This document shows positions 47,586 through 61,454 of a stretch of 64,000 nt of DNA, piece by piece. The stretch is taken from positions 1,612,001 to 1,676,000 of the forward strand of contig JAVHNS010000009.1 in assembly GCA_036872755.1 (NCBI GenBank), read 5' to 3'. Below the pieces are notes generated by a model. That model was given only the letters and a program-made list of their open reading frames with translations. It was not told the DNA's origin and searched no databases. The DNA comes from Orbilia blumenaviensis (taxonomy: Eukaryota; Ascomycota; Orbiliomycetes; Orbiliales; Orbiliaceae). Every line of letters begins with the position of its first letter. Position 1 is the stretch's first letter. A program made the translations under genes and the position numbers.

Positions 47586-50500
47586 CTTCTTCTTCTTCTT
47601 TGTTTTATTGATCTGGGAGAAATATGGGCGCTGACTATTAATTCCTGGGTAGGCCCCGGGGACGTTATTGCAATCCCTCTAAACGGTGTGGTGTTAGAGG
47701 CTAATAGGCGGGTGGCCGTCATGGTTTGGCATGGTTCATGAATGACACAGCCTGGACTGTTCACGAGCCGATAGCCATGGCCAGCAGGAAACCGAATCGT
47801 TTCAATTACCCCATAGTTCACCCCTCGAGTTGGACATGGACGGGGAGCAAGGGCTGTTGATCCTTTCCTCCCGTTCCATTCGGCATCTCGAAAGCAAGAA
47901 AAGATGAAAAAGAAAAATAGGAGCTTACATGGACCGGCCTCTCGCTTTCCTGATGTTTTTCTACCCGACCCAAGCGACCTCGCTGCCATGCAACCAGGGT
48001 TCTTCGTCCGAGGAAAACCTCAAGGGAAAGAAGGAAAAGGAAAAAGCACAAGAGACCGAAGAAGTCTTTCGCGCATGTTAAGTCGCTGAGAATCTCTTTG
48101 TCATGTGTAATATGGGGCGAGAAAGGAGAGTTATCTAAATTGGACCCGTGCTAGCTTCATCATTCTGTCCGCACTTTCATCCGAGATTGATGCGCTGGTG
48201 CGTCGGCTTTTCTTCTAGTCATCGAGCACCGCGCGACGCAGTACTAGTATATTCCTTTGGTTCACACCTACGGCATTTGCAAGTTAGTAGCAAATGACAT
48301 GTATGCAACAGAATCGATTATCCGTGTGGTTCTGTAAAGTCCTGGCTGCCTGCATATAGCCCCAGGAAAATAATACCTGCCAAGTATGCTTGCTCTAGCC
48401 GCTTCGTCCCCGGGGCTTTCTTTTTCCGGTGGATCCATTTTCCTGTCCCGGTTCCTATTACATTATTGACACACCACCTGCTTCTTAGCACCCCAAACCC
48501 CGCAAAAGGCGGAGAAGCTTGCCCAGTCGTTTAAGGCTATCGAGATTGGCATTCCGCGAGCTTGAACCGAGGAGCTTAAGAAGTTAACGTTAAGCCTGAA
48601 CTTCGCCCCTGCCACATGTATAATTGACGGTATACTGTTCATCTCCAGATTTAAACATAAAAGACCGAAAAAACAGATTATAATATCCCATTGAGTGGAA
48701 TTGTCTGTGGACAAGGAATCAAGAAACTTTTGCCATGGAACACTTGCAATACTTGCACAAAACGAGAGCCTGTGAATTACGGGGAAAGGCTCCGCTTTGC
48801 GAACTGTAAGAAAGTAAGTTCACTGTTATTCGGCTAACATCTGAGTGCTCCCTTACCAGGATCATCCATCATCAACAGTCTAACGGCCGAGACCTGGGAC
48901 AAGGGATTGCAAGCAGGCCGAACCTGGTCTCAAGGAAAAACTCGTACGCCGAAACAGAAAAAAAAAAAAAAAGGTTCTGCTCCAATTGCCTCGACAGCAT
49001 CGAGGAGTCTCGTTGCAAGATTCAGGCTCTAGAATTGTTATAATAGCCACGTACGTACTGACCGTGATGATTTGTTTCAAACGTCGAATAGTCAGCAAGT
49101 ACCTGCGTACACCAGCCAGAAAGCACTATCATCTCTCTAGGGTGCTGCCATCATACGTATACCATAGTTTTCCCGTGAACGTAAAGTCTCGCTTGCCCAG
49201 GTCAGTTGCATGAGATGCTGGCAGCTACAAATGTCTCACTCGATGTATTGTTCCGTTACCCTGGCTCCATCCCAACCCAGGTTACCAACTGTGCTCCGGC
49301 CATTGAGACGAATTTCTTTCGTCATCCATAATCGGTTCAGTGGATCTTCACCTCACCAAGCTTATAGGTCCGCCAAAATAGAAGCGGGGACGCCATCAAA
49401 TGCATATGTGTATTCTCTCGAAGGGGTCAGAATCCAACAGAAAATTGATAATCGACCCACCCATTCAAGATAGAAAACCGAAATGCCAGAGAAGAGGTCA
49501 ATGCGCAACCGATGCATATATTTCTTGCCCATTATTTCTACTTCTCGGACACAATTTCAATCAATAAAAACTTTTTTAAAACAAGGTTTTTACATTAATA
49601 TTAGCAGTAATAGTTTTTATACGTGGTGACATTTGGACTCGCACTGAATAAGACCTCTCAAAGGCGATGAGAACTGCATATTACTTAACTATAATGCTAC
49701 TTTTCGTTCCTCTACAGAGCTAGCCTACTAATACCAATTGAGTACTTGGGTAGATTCCCTCATGTATACAATGATCAATCGACTCCAATGCAACGATTCG
49801 TATAGCTCTTTCATGGAAAAAAAACAAAATAATAGTAGTAATAAATAAATTAAAAAAGAAAGAAAGAAAAACATTAGAGCTCTCTATGGGTGATCTGTGA
49901 GTCGGCGCAAACTTGGTTAACATTCAATATTATTCCTTCCCACAGTGTCTGCCTTGCAGACAGGGCACGAGGGTACAGATAGATGCGGTTTAAATTTTGT
50001 CTCCTCCTGGCTTTTTTCCTGTCTTTTTCCTCCCTCCATTTCGTCCGATCCACCTCCTGCATTGAAATTGGTGCAACACGCTCCATGTGACGGACATGCG
50101 CACTCGCCTATGCATGACAGGCTTCGCGCACTGACGCCTTGCCTCACCAACCTGTGCATCTTCCTTCGTGCCCAGAACAAATCTGCTGCTTTGCTGCCCG
50201 CTCAGGTCGTCGAGACGGCCAGTGCGGTACGACCAAGGGAGAAACTAGTCGTCGGATTTCGCCAACCGCTAGCACGACCACTAGAGCCCAGGAGCCCGAC
50301 GACCCGTCAGGGATCACTCACATGCTCCGAGACACATCGTGCGGGATTTCGGAATTGCAAAGCGGTGAAGGAAAAAGTAACGTTTCACTATGGCGAAATG
50401 GTATCGATTGCTATCCTTAGTGCACAGTTTGATCAGATCCGAGCCTTTTCTCCACACTCGCCTTGAGCAAATACGCCGAACCTGGAGTAATTTAGTGGAG

Positions 50501-53500
50501 ACGGCATGTGGATAAACACACGGAAAAACTTTTCCAACAGGCCAAGCACGGGTGAGGGATGGCTCCATAAAATACGAGCAGCTGAAGTCGAAATCCCAAA
50601 TATCCATCAAAAGGGCCTCGTTTTTTCCTTATGTAATGCAATGGGCTCCCGAGTTCTATTATTCCCAACAGTCGGGAATAAATTGCTGATCCATATCAAC
50701 CGAGGATACTATTGATTGATCGGCTGGGCCTAACATCGGACAGTTCTGCACGCGAGATACATACACATTGGACGAAATTCCTCAACCGCAGCCACCTCCC
50801 TCTCCCGTGGTCGTATTAGCATTTCCAACCAATTATCTGGTGAATTAAACCTTGCTCCCGTCCACTATTGCCTAGCCACCTTATAGTCGAGTATTATTTA
50901 AAACGAACGCGGAGCCGCGAAAATCGATTCGTTGTATATATAGGCTATTTAAACTTGCAGACACCAGCCGTCATGGGTTCGTTCGGGTGTCTGGAAGAAC
51001 TCCTCATCCGATATTTTTTACTTTTTAGACCAGCTCTGCCTCTCTTGGCGTAGACAGTGGGGAAAAGGACGACATGTCGAGCTCGCTTTTGCAACACAGG
51101 GTAGGCCAGTTTAATTTAGAGGTATGTCTATCGATATGACCGGGTAACGATCACTCAAGACCCGGGCGTCTACAGGTTTCTTGTTTTGATGATAAGCTTC
51201 GGCCACGATTCTGGTCACCATGGTTCCAAACGTGCCTAAGCTTGTCACAATTTCATCCCCGATCTTATAGCCCCGCATGCGTGGCTACCCTTCGGACCTT
51301 CCATGTGGTGACCGAGCGTATATTTAGCAGAATCAGGTTCAAGAGGACCAATAATTTGACAAGTTTAGGACGGCTGCATATCTTGGCAGAAGCTATAAAC
51401 TTTCTAAACCTTCTGCTCCTTTGGCCCTCAAACATGATGGCCCCGGTAATCAGGACGATAGTGCATTGCATGCTACACTATCCGTCAATCAATCCTGCAA
51501 GTCCAGAACAGGACCACCAGAAAAGTGCAGTCGGACATCAGGTACTGAGGTTGCACAAGAGTTCAAACCCACGTTTCTATGTTTCAATTTGACATACGAA
51601 CCACTGGTTCGTTCGACACCGGTGCCACATCTCACGTAAATCCAGCCTGCCACGGTTCTGACCCCGTTTCACAATCTGGCTCCTGAGCCGGCCGGCCGTT
51701 TCGTGATCTGTTGAATTGTCGAGCTTAACGTAATAAACGCCCCTTCGCCTAAACTTGACTGAAAACCAAGCGGTAGCCAGCTCCGGGTGGGACCGTCAAG
51801 TGACTTTTCTCCTGCCAAAGCTAAAGGAAAGATCTTGCCCAAATTCCGAAATCCCCCTACTGCACGTCTACAATAACCGTTCATGCTGCAATGTACTTGT
51901 AACTCTAGCTTAGCCATAGCTTGACTTGATATAGCTGCAAGTCGCCTTTCCGTCCAAACAATACCTTCGTCTCCCCCGCTTCGGGCTCAGAATTTTAAGA
52001 TTCTTCAAGCGAGGTTAAAAGGCATTCAAGGTGAAACAGGATAACACCACTCGGACCGCTAGGCTGCCCGTCCAATCGCTTAGCCTCAATCAATCGTGAC
52101 GATTACCGACAGCTTCCCAAGCAATTTTAAATCTTTCCCAAAGCCTTATTGAAACATGTTATCGGCAACTTCCTATAAGCGCCGGGTCATCTTTAATCTT
52201 ACAGCCTTCTATCTCGCCGACTAATCTTATAACAAGTACGTTCAGTAATACCTTTATAACACAAACGTTAACGCGACGTTTAGAGGATTGCGTAACCTCC
52301 TTGAGGAACGGGACGTTTGGAGGACCCATTCGTGCCGCCTTCACGGATCGATATCAATTGGTATCACGACCAAGTCTGCCCGAGGTTCGGTTCCTCACGA
52401 ACAATTCCCCGGTACCAAATGAATGAATAATCAGATGATCTTCGTTACGGAAACTAGTAGATGATGCTAATTCGTGGGAATTATGTTAAATCCTAGCTAT
52501 TCTGTTCACAATTAGGCGGACCGGTCCAGGACTAGACTTTAGCCGACACACAATAAGTCGACACTATTCAGCTGTAACAAGTTATACAGTGGGAAAAAAA
52601 AAAAAAAACCAAAGCCCCCAGCGTAAATTACAACATACACAACAACTAACGTGTATCAGAAAACGAACATGACTCTTTGACGTTACGAAATGTAGCGAGT
52701 CTTTCTGCCGCCTGGCAGCAGTTTTGTAGCGTGGAGGCGAGATAAAGCGACCGCGGAAACACCCCCAACTCGGATTCGCAGGGGCACGGGGGGGTCTGCA
52801 TGGAAATTTAGGATGTCGGTTCCGGAAATAAATTTGCTCATCTGCGACATGGGACCAGACGTGTGAATTTGCGCGGAGGGGTCGCAAATAGATAAAAGAG
52901 CGAATGCTGTCGACGCAATTACTATGCCAAAAATATACTGAATATCAGGTTGTCAGAAGGTTAGTCAAGACAATGGTCCATAAACGGTCCCCCACGGACT
53001 CCCCGGCTTAAAACGAAGCTAAGGTATGCACGCAATCCGTGTCCAGGCTCTAATCGATCAGGATGGTTTACATAAGAACGATGCTACCCCCAGCTCGATG
53101 ATCAGTGATGGGAAGCCCGGACCTCAAGCGTATCAAGGAAAAAAAAAAAAAAAAAAGGTTCGCTTGTACCCGTTACTCTCGAATCGAAGAATTGATCCAG
53201 CAGGGCTGCCGTGGTCTGCTTTGCATCATCTTCCTTGGAATGGATGCCTATTGGTTGCTCCGGTGGTTAAACCTGGGTATCAATGCAATCTCGGACTAAG
53301 TTCGAACCAATAGCACACGTGAAACCGATCGTCATTCTTTCCTTTTTGCGTTTATAGAACTGCAATAGCTTCGTGATGATGGTGGCTAACTCGAAGCTGT
53401 GCGCACTAGTGAGCTCGTATTCGAAACCTACTTGGGACAGGCAGGTGACCACAGAGGTGCCCTCTAGCTCAACTTGCTTTGGCTCCGCTAGTGTGTAGGA

Positions 53501-56500
53501 CACTGTTATGTGCGGAGTAGACGCACCCAGGGCATATTCCCCTCCATTGTGGGGCCGTTTGGTCGGGCTCGATCAGCAGGAACAGTGGGAAACGTATGAC
53601 AGCTGGCCACGAAACTACTATAGTTAAGCCGTTCCCATCGACAGTGATGTGGGCACTTCAACTCGATGCATGCAAAGCTCAGGCCCCACCAGAGCTAGTC
53701 CATGACGGATTACGGCTGCATGATCAAACAGAAAGATGCCGTTCATTCTGCATACCCGTACCCCGCCTCTAAATCTCATATTCGGCTCCCGCAAGCCCCC
53801 AAACCGGACTTTGGCCGCCCTCTCATGCTCGACAAACTTGAGAGATGGAGTATAGTCACGTTCAGGGTGGTTACATGCATATAAGATGCCGCCTTTAAAG
53901 CTCGTCGAAGCATACTGACATAATAAGAGCTTCGAGTAGTAGGGTTCCCACCAAACCGCGGCTCCCATCTTTAGGCCCCTCATATACAAGATGTAAGACA
54001 TAAGAATTGCCAGGTTTCTTAAACCTGCAGTAAACGTTATTCGTCTCCAGCTCGCCTATCAGCCCACAGCTGCATGGATATATATCACAGCGTGGCAGGT
54101 TAATTAGGGCTTTTTGTGATGGAGGGGTTGGTATCTCAAAGGCCGGCCCACGGAGTACGAACGGCTGGGCTGGTTGCTGCGAGCCGGGGAGTATCGAAAT
54201 ACCCGTCTATAGAAATACACTATATGATAATAATAGTGAGCTCGTCTCTAAATCCAGATGGTGATAGGTGCTGACCCCCTGGCTGCGAACCGCTTTTTTT
54301 TCTTTATACACATGCAGCACGGGGCATTTCTAGCCGCCGGGTTGAGCATATGTATTGTTTGGGTGTCATGATTTTATTCGATCCAATTTGTTTCCAGCGG
54401 GGAACCTTGTGTAATATGTGTTAAAGTCAAAAGCTATAGAAAACTATAACATTAGCAAGCTATAAATCAGCAAAAATTTGAGGAAGAAGCAGATTACTAC
54501 TGCAGCTTGCATACGCAAACATCTTACCCCTGATGCTGTGATTCCTATCAAACGTCCTTCCTGGTCTAGTAAATATAATTTATCGCCTGAAGTTGAACTA
54601 TACTATATTCTTAATTCAGCGCAGCCAACGGTCTGGATTTGCTTCCTATTAATAATCCGGATTATATAGCTCGTGGTTCTAACCAGCTTTTATGCATGAG
54701 ATCTCGCTTGAGGGAGTGCTGTGCATATTTTTACCAGCGAGATATGTCAATGTTCATGCCGTGGAAACGCTCCTGATTTTGCTTCGAGAGTCACACCATT
54801 GAACCCGGAAACAAACAAGATCTTGAATTTCCCCATTGCATTATATTGCATTAGCTTCTCTCAGAAAATACGACGCCTTTCTAGATCTATGATAACCTTA
54901 CACACTTTGCAACTCGACGCCCTCAATATCGTATATTTTTTTAGCCTTTTCTCATGACCCGAAGCTAAAAAATTGATTTTGGTTCATAAACAACTCCGAC
55001 TCAACACACAGGAGCTCAGAAGTTCTACCGAGTAATACGAGATTTCTCCACTTCAATCCGTGGATTCTTATCTCGAAGCGAACAAATACGAGATCGGGAC
55101 AGGCTCTTAGTCACCTCATATTCACACTAGATTATACCAACATACTGAAAACACACTAATAATCTATCTGCATTCATCCGTTTTACTTTGTATTTGGATC
55201 GTTGACGGAGAAGGTATGTTTTTTCCTAACCCTTAAAATTGTTACTTACCCCTAAAAGCACGCCGGCGATCCGGAGCCATTGACTAAAACGAGCAGAAGC
55301 CGACGTCGCCTTTCAAATGAAATGATGTTTCTCCGTCCAACTAATTTCCTAGGATCATGTGGGTCGCGGTCGCCTAAGTCAGATCCACTGATCAGCACAA
55401 GGATTAGGGACAGTTTTCAAGCAGTAATCAAAGAAGTTGCTCTACATCTGCAAAAGTAGTCGATTGTAGTCTTTACGACAACTTTGAAAGATCGAATATC
55501 TTGGCTCATGTTTTATTCGTAGAAACTTTTTAATAATTAGTAAGGTCCAGCGAAAAGTTACTAATAAGGTGCCTTTTTTTTTCGATCTTGGCTACGTAGT
55601 AATGACGGAAAATATCCCCGGGCATATTGAGGAGCCGAAACATATGCAAACTGGGTTCTTTAATCTTGGTTTCTCCGCACCTTAGACAAGATTATTAACA
55701 GAATAGGTAAGACCTGTTACGAATATACGGCCTAATGATCTAATGGGTTGAGCGGGGTAAGGGTTTTAAGACCAAGATGTCAACCTGGTAAGTAATTTAA
55801 GGCAGCCAACTGGCAATCGACCGGCGCCGTCTCGGCTGCTACAGACGACCTGGATTGTGTCAAGGCATAAGCCCTGGACTTGCTTTATTAACTTCAGTTA
55901 CCCTAGAGGCGGCTGGGATACTTCGATCCTTTGAAAACTTCTAACCGAAATTATTTGTATCCCGATGTTTGACGACACGTCTACCGTCAATCTGTGCAAA
56001 ATGATCTGTGACCAGACGCTTGCAATTTTTTGCATCTTGGGACAGGGAGAGGGCGGTATCCCAGTTATCAAGCAAGGCTGAGCAATTCATCCCAAGGTAC
56101 TTGAGACTATGATTAAGGTTGAAGAAGTTGGCAAGTAGGATATGTACTTACGAATTAGAAGCACTAATCATTCGTCTCGGCATCTAACAAGTATGCATAC
56201 ATCGGACATCAAAATAGTAGATGCGAGCTGGAGGCGTGTATACACATACCCGGTGGGCTCCCTAAATATAAAATTTTTTGTCACCCTCTGGGAACGATAG
56301 AGTAAAACGATATCTGAAGAGAATCCCAGACGCAAGCCACAATATTGCTATTGAAGCTATCGCCACACTTAAGCACTTATTGTCCAAGCTGCAAAGCCTC
56401 ATCCGATAGCCTTGGCCGGAATTTGCGTTGTGTTGGGAAATCCCCAACAGGTCCCGTGAGTTGGGAAATTGTTACCGAGTTAGGTGATAATACCACCATG

Positions 56501-59500
56501 CCCTCCGGCAATTCTTGACACTTTCTCGAATGTAACATTGGCCCCACAACACCAGCTCTCATTGCATCGGCATCTGATCTGACATTGAGTAATCCGGTCA
56601 ACGATGCTAGCCGCCACATCTCACGTATCGGATGGCGGTTGATAAGACCCGAATCGATAGTTGCAGCCGATCCGAAGCCATGTACCTGAGCCAGAGATGG
56701 ACGTCTGGTCTTGTGGCACCCATCAGTGGCGCCGTTACCGATTTCCAAATAGCTTCCGACACGGCATGTCAGCAACCGACGTATGTGTAATCTAGAAATG
56801 AGGCAAGAAGGTTCCATATTGATTCAATAGCCTTTTGTTTCTTCGTATTTGTTGTTGTGCAGGGGTTTCACTCGTAATTAAAAGCCTATAAAAACGAGAC
56901 GCACCGCCTAGGGACTTTCCTCATGGCCTATTGTTCTATGGGAAACCGAAATAGCGTTATATCGGAAAGACTCGAGCTTAAACTGTACGGTTATATGCTT
57001 CTGTCGGATTCCGTTGGTTTGCCTGGGTGCTGGTGCTGCGATATGGCTTCGAAAGCTCCCCAGCCCAATTTGCCTGAATTGACTTTTCTAGAAGCTGGAG
57101 ATTGGATGTTTCTTTCCCCAGGGATTCATGTCGGCTGACTGGGATTCGATATCATCTTCCCCAGACTGCGAAATCGGACTACAACCAAAATGGAAAAACC
57201 TAAGGACTGCTAAGGGTTGATAAGGATTCTGCTTCCGAAAGTAATGAAGGATGCCTATCATATCATATCATGTGCAAATTTACTGCGGTCCGTCGACGGC
57301 TCCGTTCGAGTGGTCAGCGCATCGATTCGTGCCGAACCCACGCCTTTTTTGGACAATCGAGCATGGGGTACGGAAACATAGATCATGCTGGCTTTGAATT
57401 GATGAGATGGCTGCTTTTTAAAATAATCCAGACGGCCCGGAAAAAGTTTCTGTCTTCTCGATCATTATCAAGATCTCAAAGACCCTTTCCTTACGGCTAT
57501 CGAGAGCCCTGATTCGCCGGATGGGCGGAATAATTCAGCGGTAGGTGTCAGTTTCCTATTTGCTAGGAAGGGGTATGTTCTGTAAGAAACGCCGATGGAA
57601 TGGACGCCACTTTCCTTGTTCCCCTCATCATTCTAAGACGCTATTCGCACTTGAAAGTCTGCACTTTAGGAGACTAGGACCGTAGTCAGCATAAATTGAA
57701 CCTGAAGCTACTGGCATGATATGATGTGGATGGGATGCCGGTGACAGATTCGGTTAGCTCATTTTTAGCAAAAAAAAAAAACCTGACGTGCGAAAAGGTG
57801 GGTACCTTTCAGGTGCTCACACATGTCAAAACGACATAAGCTACCAAATGGGACTAGAGATATTGAATTAGAAACTGCATCCCATAGTGGGCAAGCGGCA
57901 CGGAGGGAAAACATCATCGATCGGCCAGGGCAGAAAACGCTAGCTGAGCTAGCTAAAGCTCTGACACAACGCTGGCCTCCAACCAAGGTCATGGTCATCT
58001 GCTTCATAGATGCTGGTAGCTGAAATCGTTGGTGGCATGGACGTCCTGACATGTTTGCATTTTTTTGAAGTATCTACAGGTACCAAAGTGGCTATGTAGA
58101 TGCTGAGACAGTAGTCTTTTTTTTTTTTTTTCCCTTCTCTTTTCCTTCCAACACAAGGGCTCATGCGCTCACAATTGCAATCGGGTGAAGTAGAAGGACG
58201 ACTTTCTGTGATAGTATTATTAACATTTACGGGTTTATGACATTCTTCCTGATTCGTATTCCTGTTAAGGTATATCCTTACGTACAAGAAGTCTGTGGTT
58301 TTGATTCCAAAGGTCAACAACCTGGAAAACATGGAAGGACCCTCCGCTGCCATCTGGTTCTTTTTATTCCTTTTACTGACTTTGCTTATTATATTACATA
58401 TCAAATCACCGAGGAAGACCCCGTAGGAAACCGTAGTTGTCGCGTCGCGATGTTACTTGATCTCACGATTTGTGAACGTAATGACATCCCACGGATCATG
58501 AAAATTTTCCCCAACGTCTAGAGATTTGCTTCTTGAAGCTGCAAGTTGTCAGCCTTTTTTCCCTCTGTTCTATACCACCCCCCATTACGCGCTGCTGCAA
58601 TTCGGTGGTGGTGGGTGGGCTAAACGATGCGTTTGACAGAGCTAGAGGACTGAGGCGGACCCTTAAACTTGGCCGGCTGTTGGGTTCGATCGAACAGAAA
58701 ATTCGCCCGCTTCTGCATGACCTTACATACACGATTCTTGGAACTGCAGATATATAGACAGACAGCCGTGCCTATAGCCATATGGACCATACATACCATG
58801 GAGTTGCAGTTGCAGTCGGCGCTGTTGCAGCTGCATCGAGGGTCCCTTCCTTGGTGATACTGTCGTGATGCGCCTCTCAAAAGAAGGCAAGTCATAATCT
58901 CGCCTACTTTACCACTAACTGTTCTCCGTCCGTACATTACAGACTGAACTCTATGGGGATGGGATCCAACCAACTGGAGCTAACCACCGCGGCCTAGTTT
59001 TGATTTTTCTCGAGTTCGCTTGTTTATGGGCCCCCCTTCTCCTTTGCTCCTGTTCCTATTTCTTTCCTTGGATTCCTTTCCTCCTTCTGCCATTTCTAGA
59101 TATCTTTCGTTCCTCCCCCCCTCCTTTCTAACTTACCTCTTAACCCAACCCATTTCTCTATTGTTGACAGCCTGAATACTCAGGCTCGCCCACAAGCACT
59201 GAGGTCCCATTCGGTGGTTAGTTCCATACGCTTTGCGGTGACCCGTGTCCTCGAGGCCGGCACCAACCTGTTGCTAAGGCACAGGATTGCTTTTTCGCAC
59301 TCTCTCACTCTATACCTTATTTCTGGCTGGTCGTCCGCCGCCTCCACCACCACCTCCTTCCTCCGATCCCGTTTTTCCCTGATCGCAGCTTAATATCCGG
59401 CAAAAGAGTGTACGATGATCCAATACACCTGGGAGTCCCTCGACGTTTTTTAGCGTCCATTTTCCTATTTTTTGTCTCGTGTTTCCACTTTCATAAATCT

Positions 59501-59779
59501 TTTTTTATATTGCCCGGGGTAGTTTACAGCGGAACTGGCGTTCAGAAGGGAAGCACCTGTAAATCATCGAATCTCATTAGCTTTTTTTCTCCAACTGTGA
59601 AAAGACCGCCATCGGCCTCCAGACACAATCGACAGAACCACTAAACCCACTGCCGCCTTGTCGAACAAGAATCGGTTTCGAAATCCGGCTTGATATCATC
59701 TTGTATCTTCCTTTTAACACGCATATAGATTGGTTGGTGGACGTCTAGACGTTCGCACTTGCAAGTTACTCCAACAGCT

Positions 59780-61454
59780 ATGTTTGTGGATGGGAAGAAG
59801 TATGCATGTGACGCTTGCGTCCGAGGGCATCGCGTGAGTGGATGCAATCACAACGGTATGTATTTTGCATATGCCGCCGTCGTACCTGCGGTCAAGAACC
59901 TTTCCCGGTGCACCGCCCGACTTCATCACCGGAGTCTTGGTTGTGGTGTTGTTGTGCCGCATGCACCTCTCCGTGCCGAACCAGTAATCAAATCGCATTT
60001 TGGAACTTAACTGACAAGATAAAAATAAAATAGACCGTCCGTTGCAAGAGATTGCGAAAAAAGGACGACCGGTATCACAGTGTCAGCACTGTCGAAGTCT
60101 GAGAAAGTCGCGTTCATCTCACGTTAAATGCGACTGTGGGGAAAAGACTAAGGGAGCCCCGAAGCACCACTATATAAACGAGAACGGGAAACTCGTAGAA
60201 TTGGACGAGTCCAAAGGTGAACAAAAAATTATTTCCATTTGACTGAAAAGTTTCACCATGCTAATTGATCCTTTCATGGTTTGAAAAGGCTCGCATTGCC
60301 AATGTCCGCATGGCGGCCGATGCACTTGTTCTATCAAAAAGGAATATCTGGAGTGCGTGCCAGAGACGACCACCAGCACACCAAGCTCCTCAACTTCCAG
60401 TGACGTCCCGAGGGCGAAGCCACGGCTCCAATCGACACAATCCGAGAGTAGCCTGACCCGCTTCACGAATGGGCATCATAGAGTAATTCATAGACATCAC
60501 TCATCTCATGGAAGTGCCCCATATCATATTCCAAGCCATCATCATCATACACCTACTGGTGATAGCCATGATAAAATAACGCCCGAAATGGACCTTTCAT
60601 CTTCCCATGGACATATCATCATGCCTTCTGATCCAGAAGACGTGCCGGCTACATATCAAAGGTCCGGTTTAAGCCGACAAATAAAATCCGAAACTGGTTC
60701 GCCCTCAGTTGCATCATCTGGATACCAGGAAGGTAGCGACTCGACATTGCCCCCAAATCTGAGCCGCACGATCTCTGAATTCAACTTAAACGGGTCTCGT
60801 GGGGTTTTCGATCTGTCTCTACGAACCACGGATTTACCAGCTTTTGATACCCCGGACTACTCCGCCCGCGACTTTTATTTTTCCGCTGTTGACTCAGAAG
60901 GGCTCCCATTCTCGGCATTCAACCCCCCAAACTCAGCGACATGGCCATATGAGACAAGTTTCGACAAGTTTTGTGAGGTACCGCCTGGACTTACCCAATC
61001 TGTCTCTGGAGACGATTCTGAGGTCGAGACTTGGGCCTACCCCACGCTTCCTAGCCCTGTACACAACATCACCCCTGGATATCTCAATGGACCTTTTTCT
61101 GCGGAGTCATCCGACTTTTACGAATCCGATCACCACGATGGCCTTAGTACAGTTTCTTCGAGGGTAGGGCTCGCCAGTATTGCTACGCTCCCACCACCCG
61201 ACCTTGGATCTATGGAAAACTATTTGAACACTGGTTATGACGGCAGCACCTTCAATCTGGGTGTTCAGGAAGGCGTTTCCTTGGCCGAACTTGGTTTCGA
61301 AGAGATCCCACCAACGGCTTATGAAGACGGCAAAACTATCTCTTCGGCCGAAATTGTATCTGAACGCGGGTCACATCTCTTCGCGGATTCCGAGGTTCTC
61401 ATGATGGTGACAACCCAAAATGTATCCCTCCCCACAGAATTCGAAGCCCGGTAG
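59780..61454 (+). CDS. copper-fist transcription factor (Ace1/Cuf1/GRISEA type)
   Basis: A DNA-binding regulator of copper homeostasis or detoxification genes; nuclear. Exons: 59780-59855, 60034-60216 and 60289-61454, giving 474 residues. The copper fist opens MFVDGKKYACDACVRGHRV with zinc ligands C10, C13, C22 and H24; KKGRP (34-38) is the minor-groove-binding motif and QCQHCRSLRKSRSSHVKCDC completes the domain. The motif CQCPHGGRCTC (residues 90-100, CxCx5CxC) follows in exon 3 and is a candidate Cu(I)-binding cluster. The rest is Ser/Pro/His-rich and acidic, with a His-rich stretch near residues 145-165, as expected of an activation region. All introns are GT-AG (donors GTATGT and GTGAAC). 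Whether it is an activator of uptake (Mac1-like) or detoxification (Ace1-like) cannot be decided from the sequence, so I give no symbol. Confidence 0.93.

Larger units (their letters stand above)
45048..59779. other. 14.7-kb divergent gap between RGT1-like and copper-fist genes
   Basis: No gene, RNA gene or intact mobile element could be supported. The longest frames (for example 45450-45929, 49945-50466 and 56377-56817) match nothing I know and lack codon structure that would persuade me. Homopolymer runs occur at 46509-46533 (A), 47559-47585 (T followed by CTT repeats), 52593-52607 (A) and 53140-53157 (A). I found no long direct or inverted repeat by eye and no reverse transcriptase or transposase motif. 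Both flanking genes read outward, so this is the upstream region of two transcription factors. Confidence 0.5.

Noticed and set aside
49917..50180. Minus-strand 87-codon frame with a short Cys-rich patch (CIGECACPSHGACC)
   Set aside because: It was tempting as a metallothionein near a copper regulator, but there is no ATG start, the Cys pattern covers only one short patch, and the frame is interrupted on both sides.
56262..56817. Minus-strand frame of 146 codons followed by a hydrophobic segment in another frame
   Set aside because: No splice sites join them convincingly and neither part resembles a known family; most likely chance frames in the large gap.
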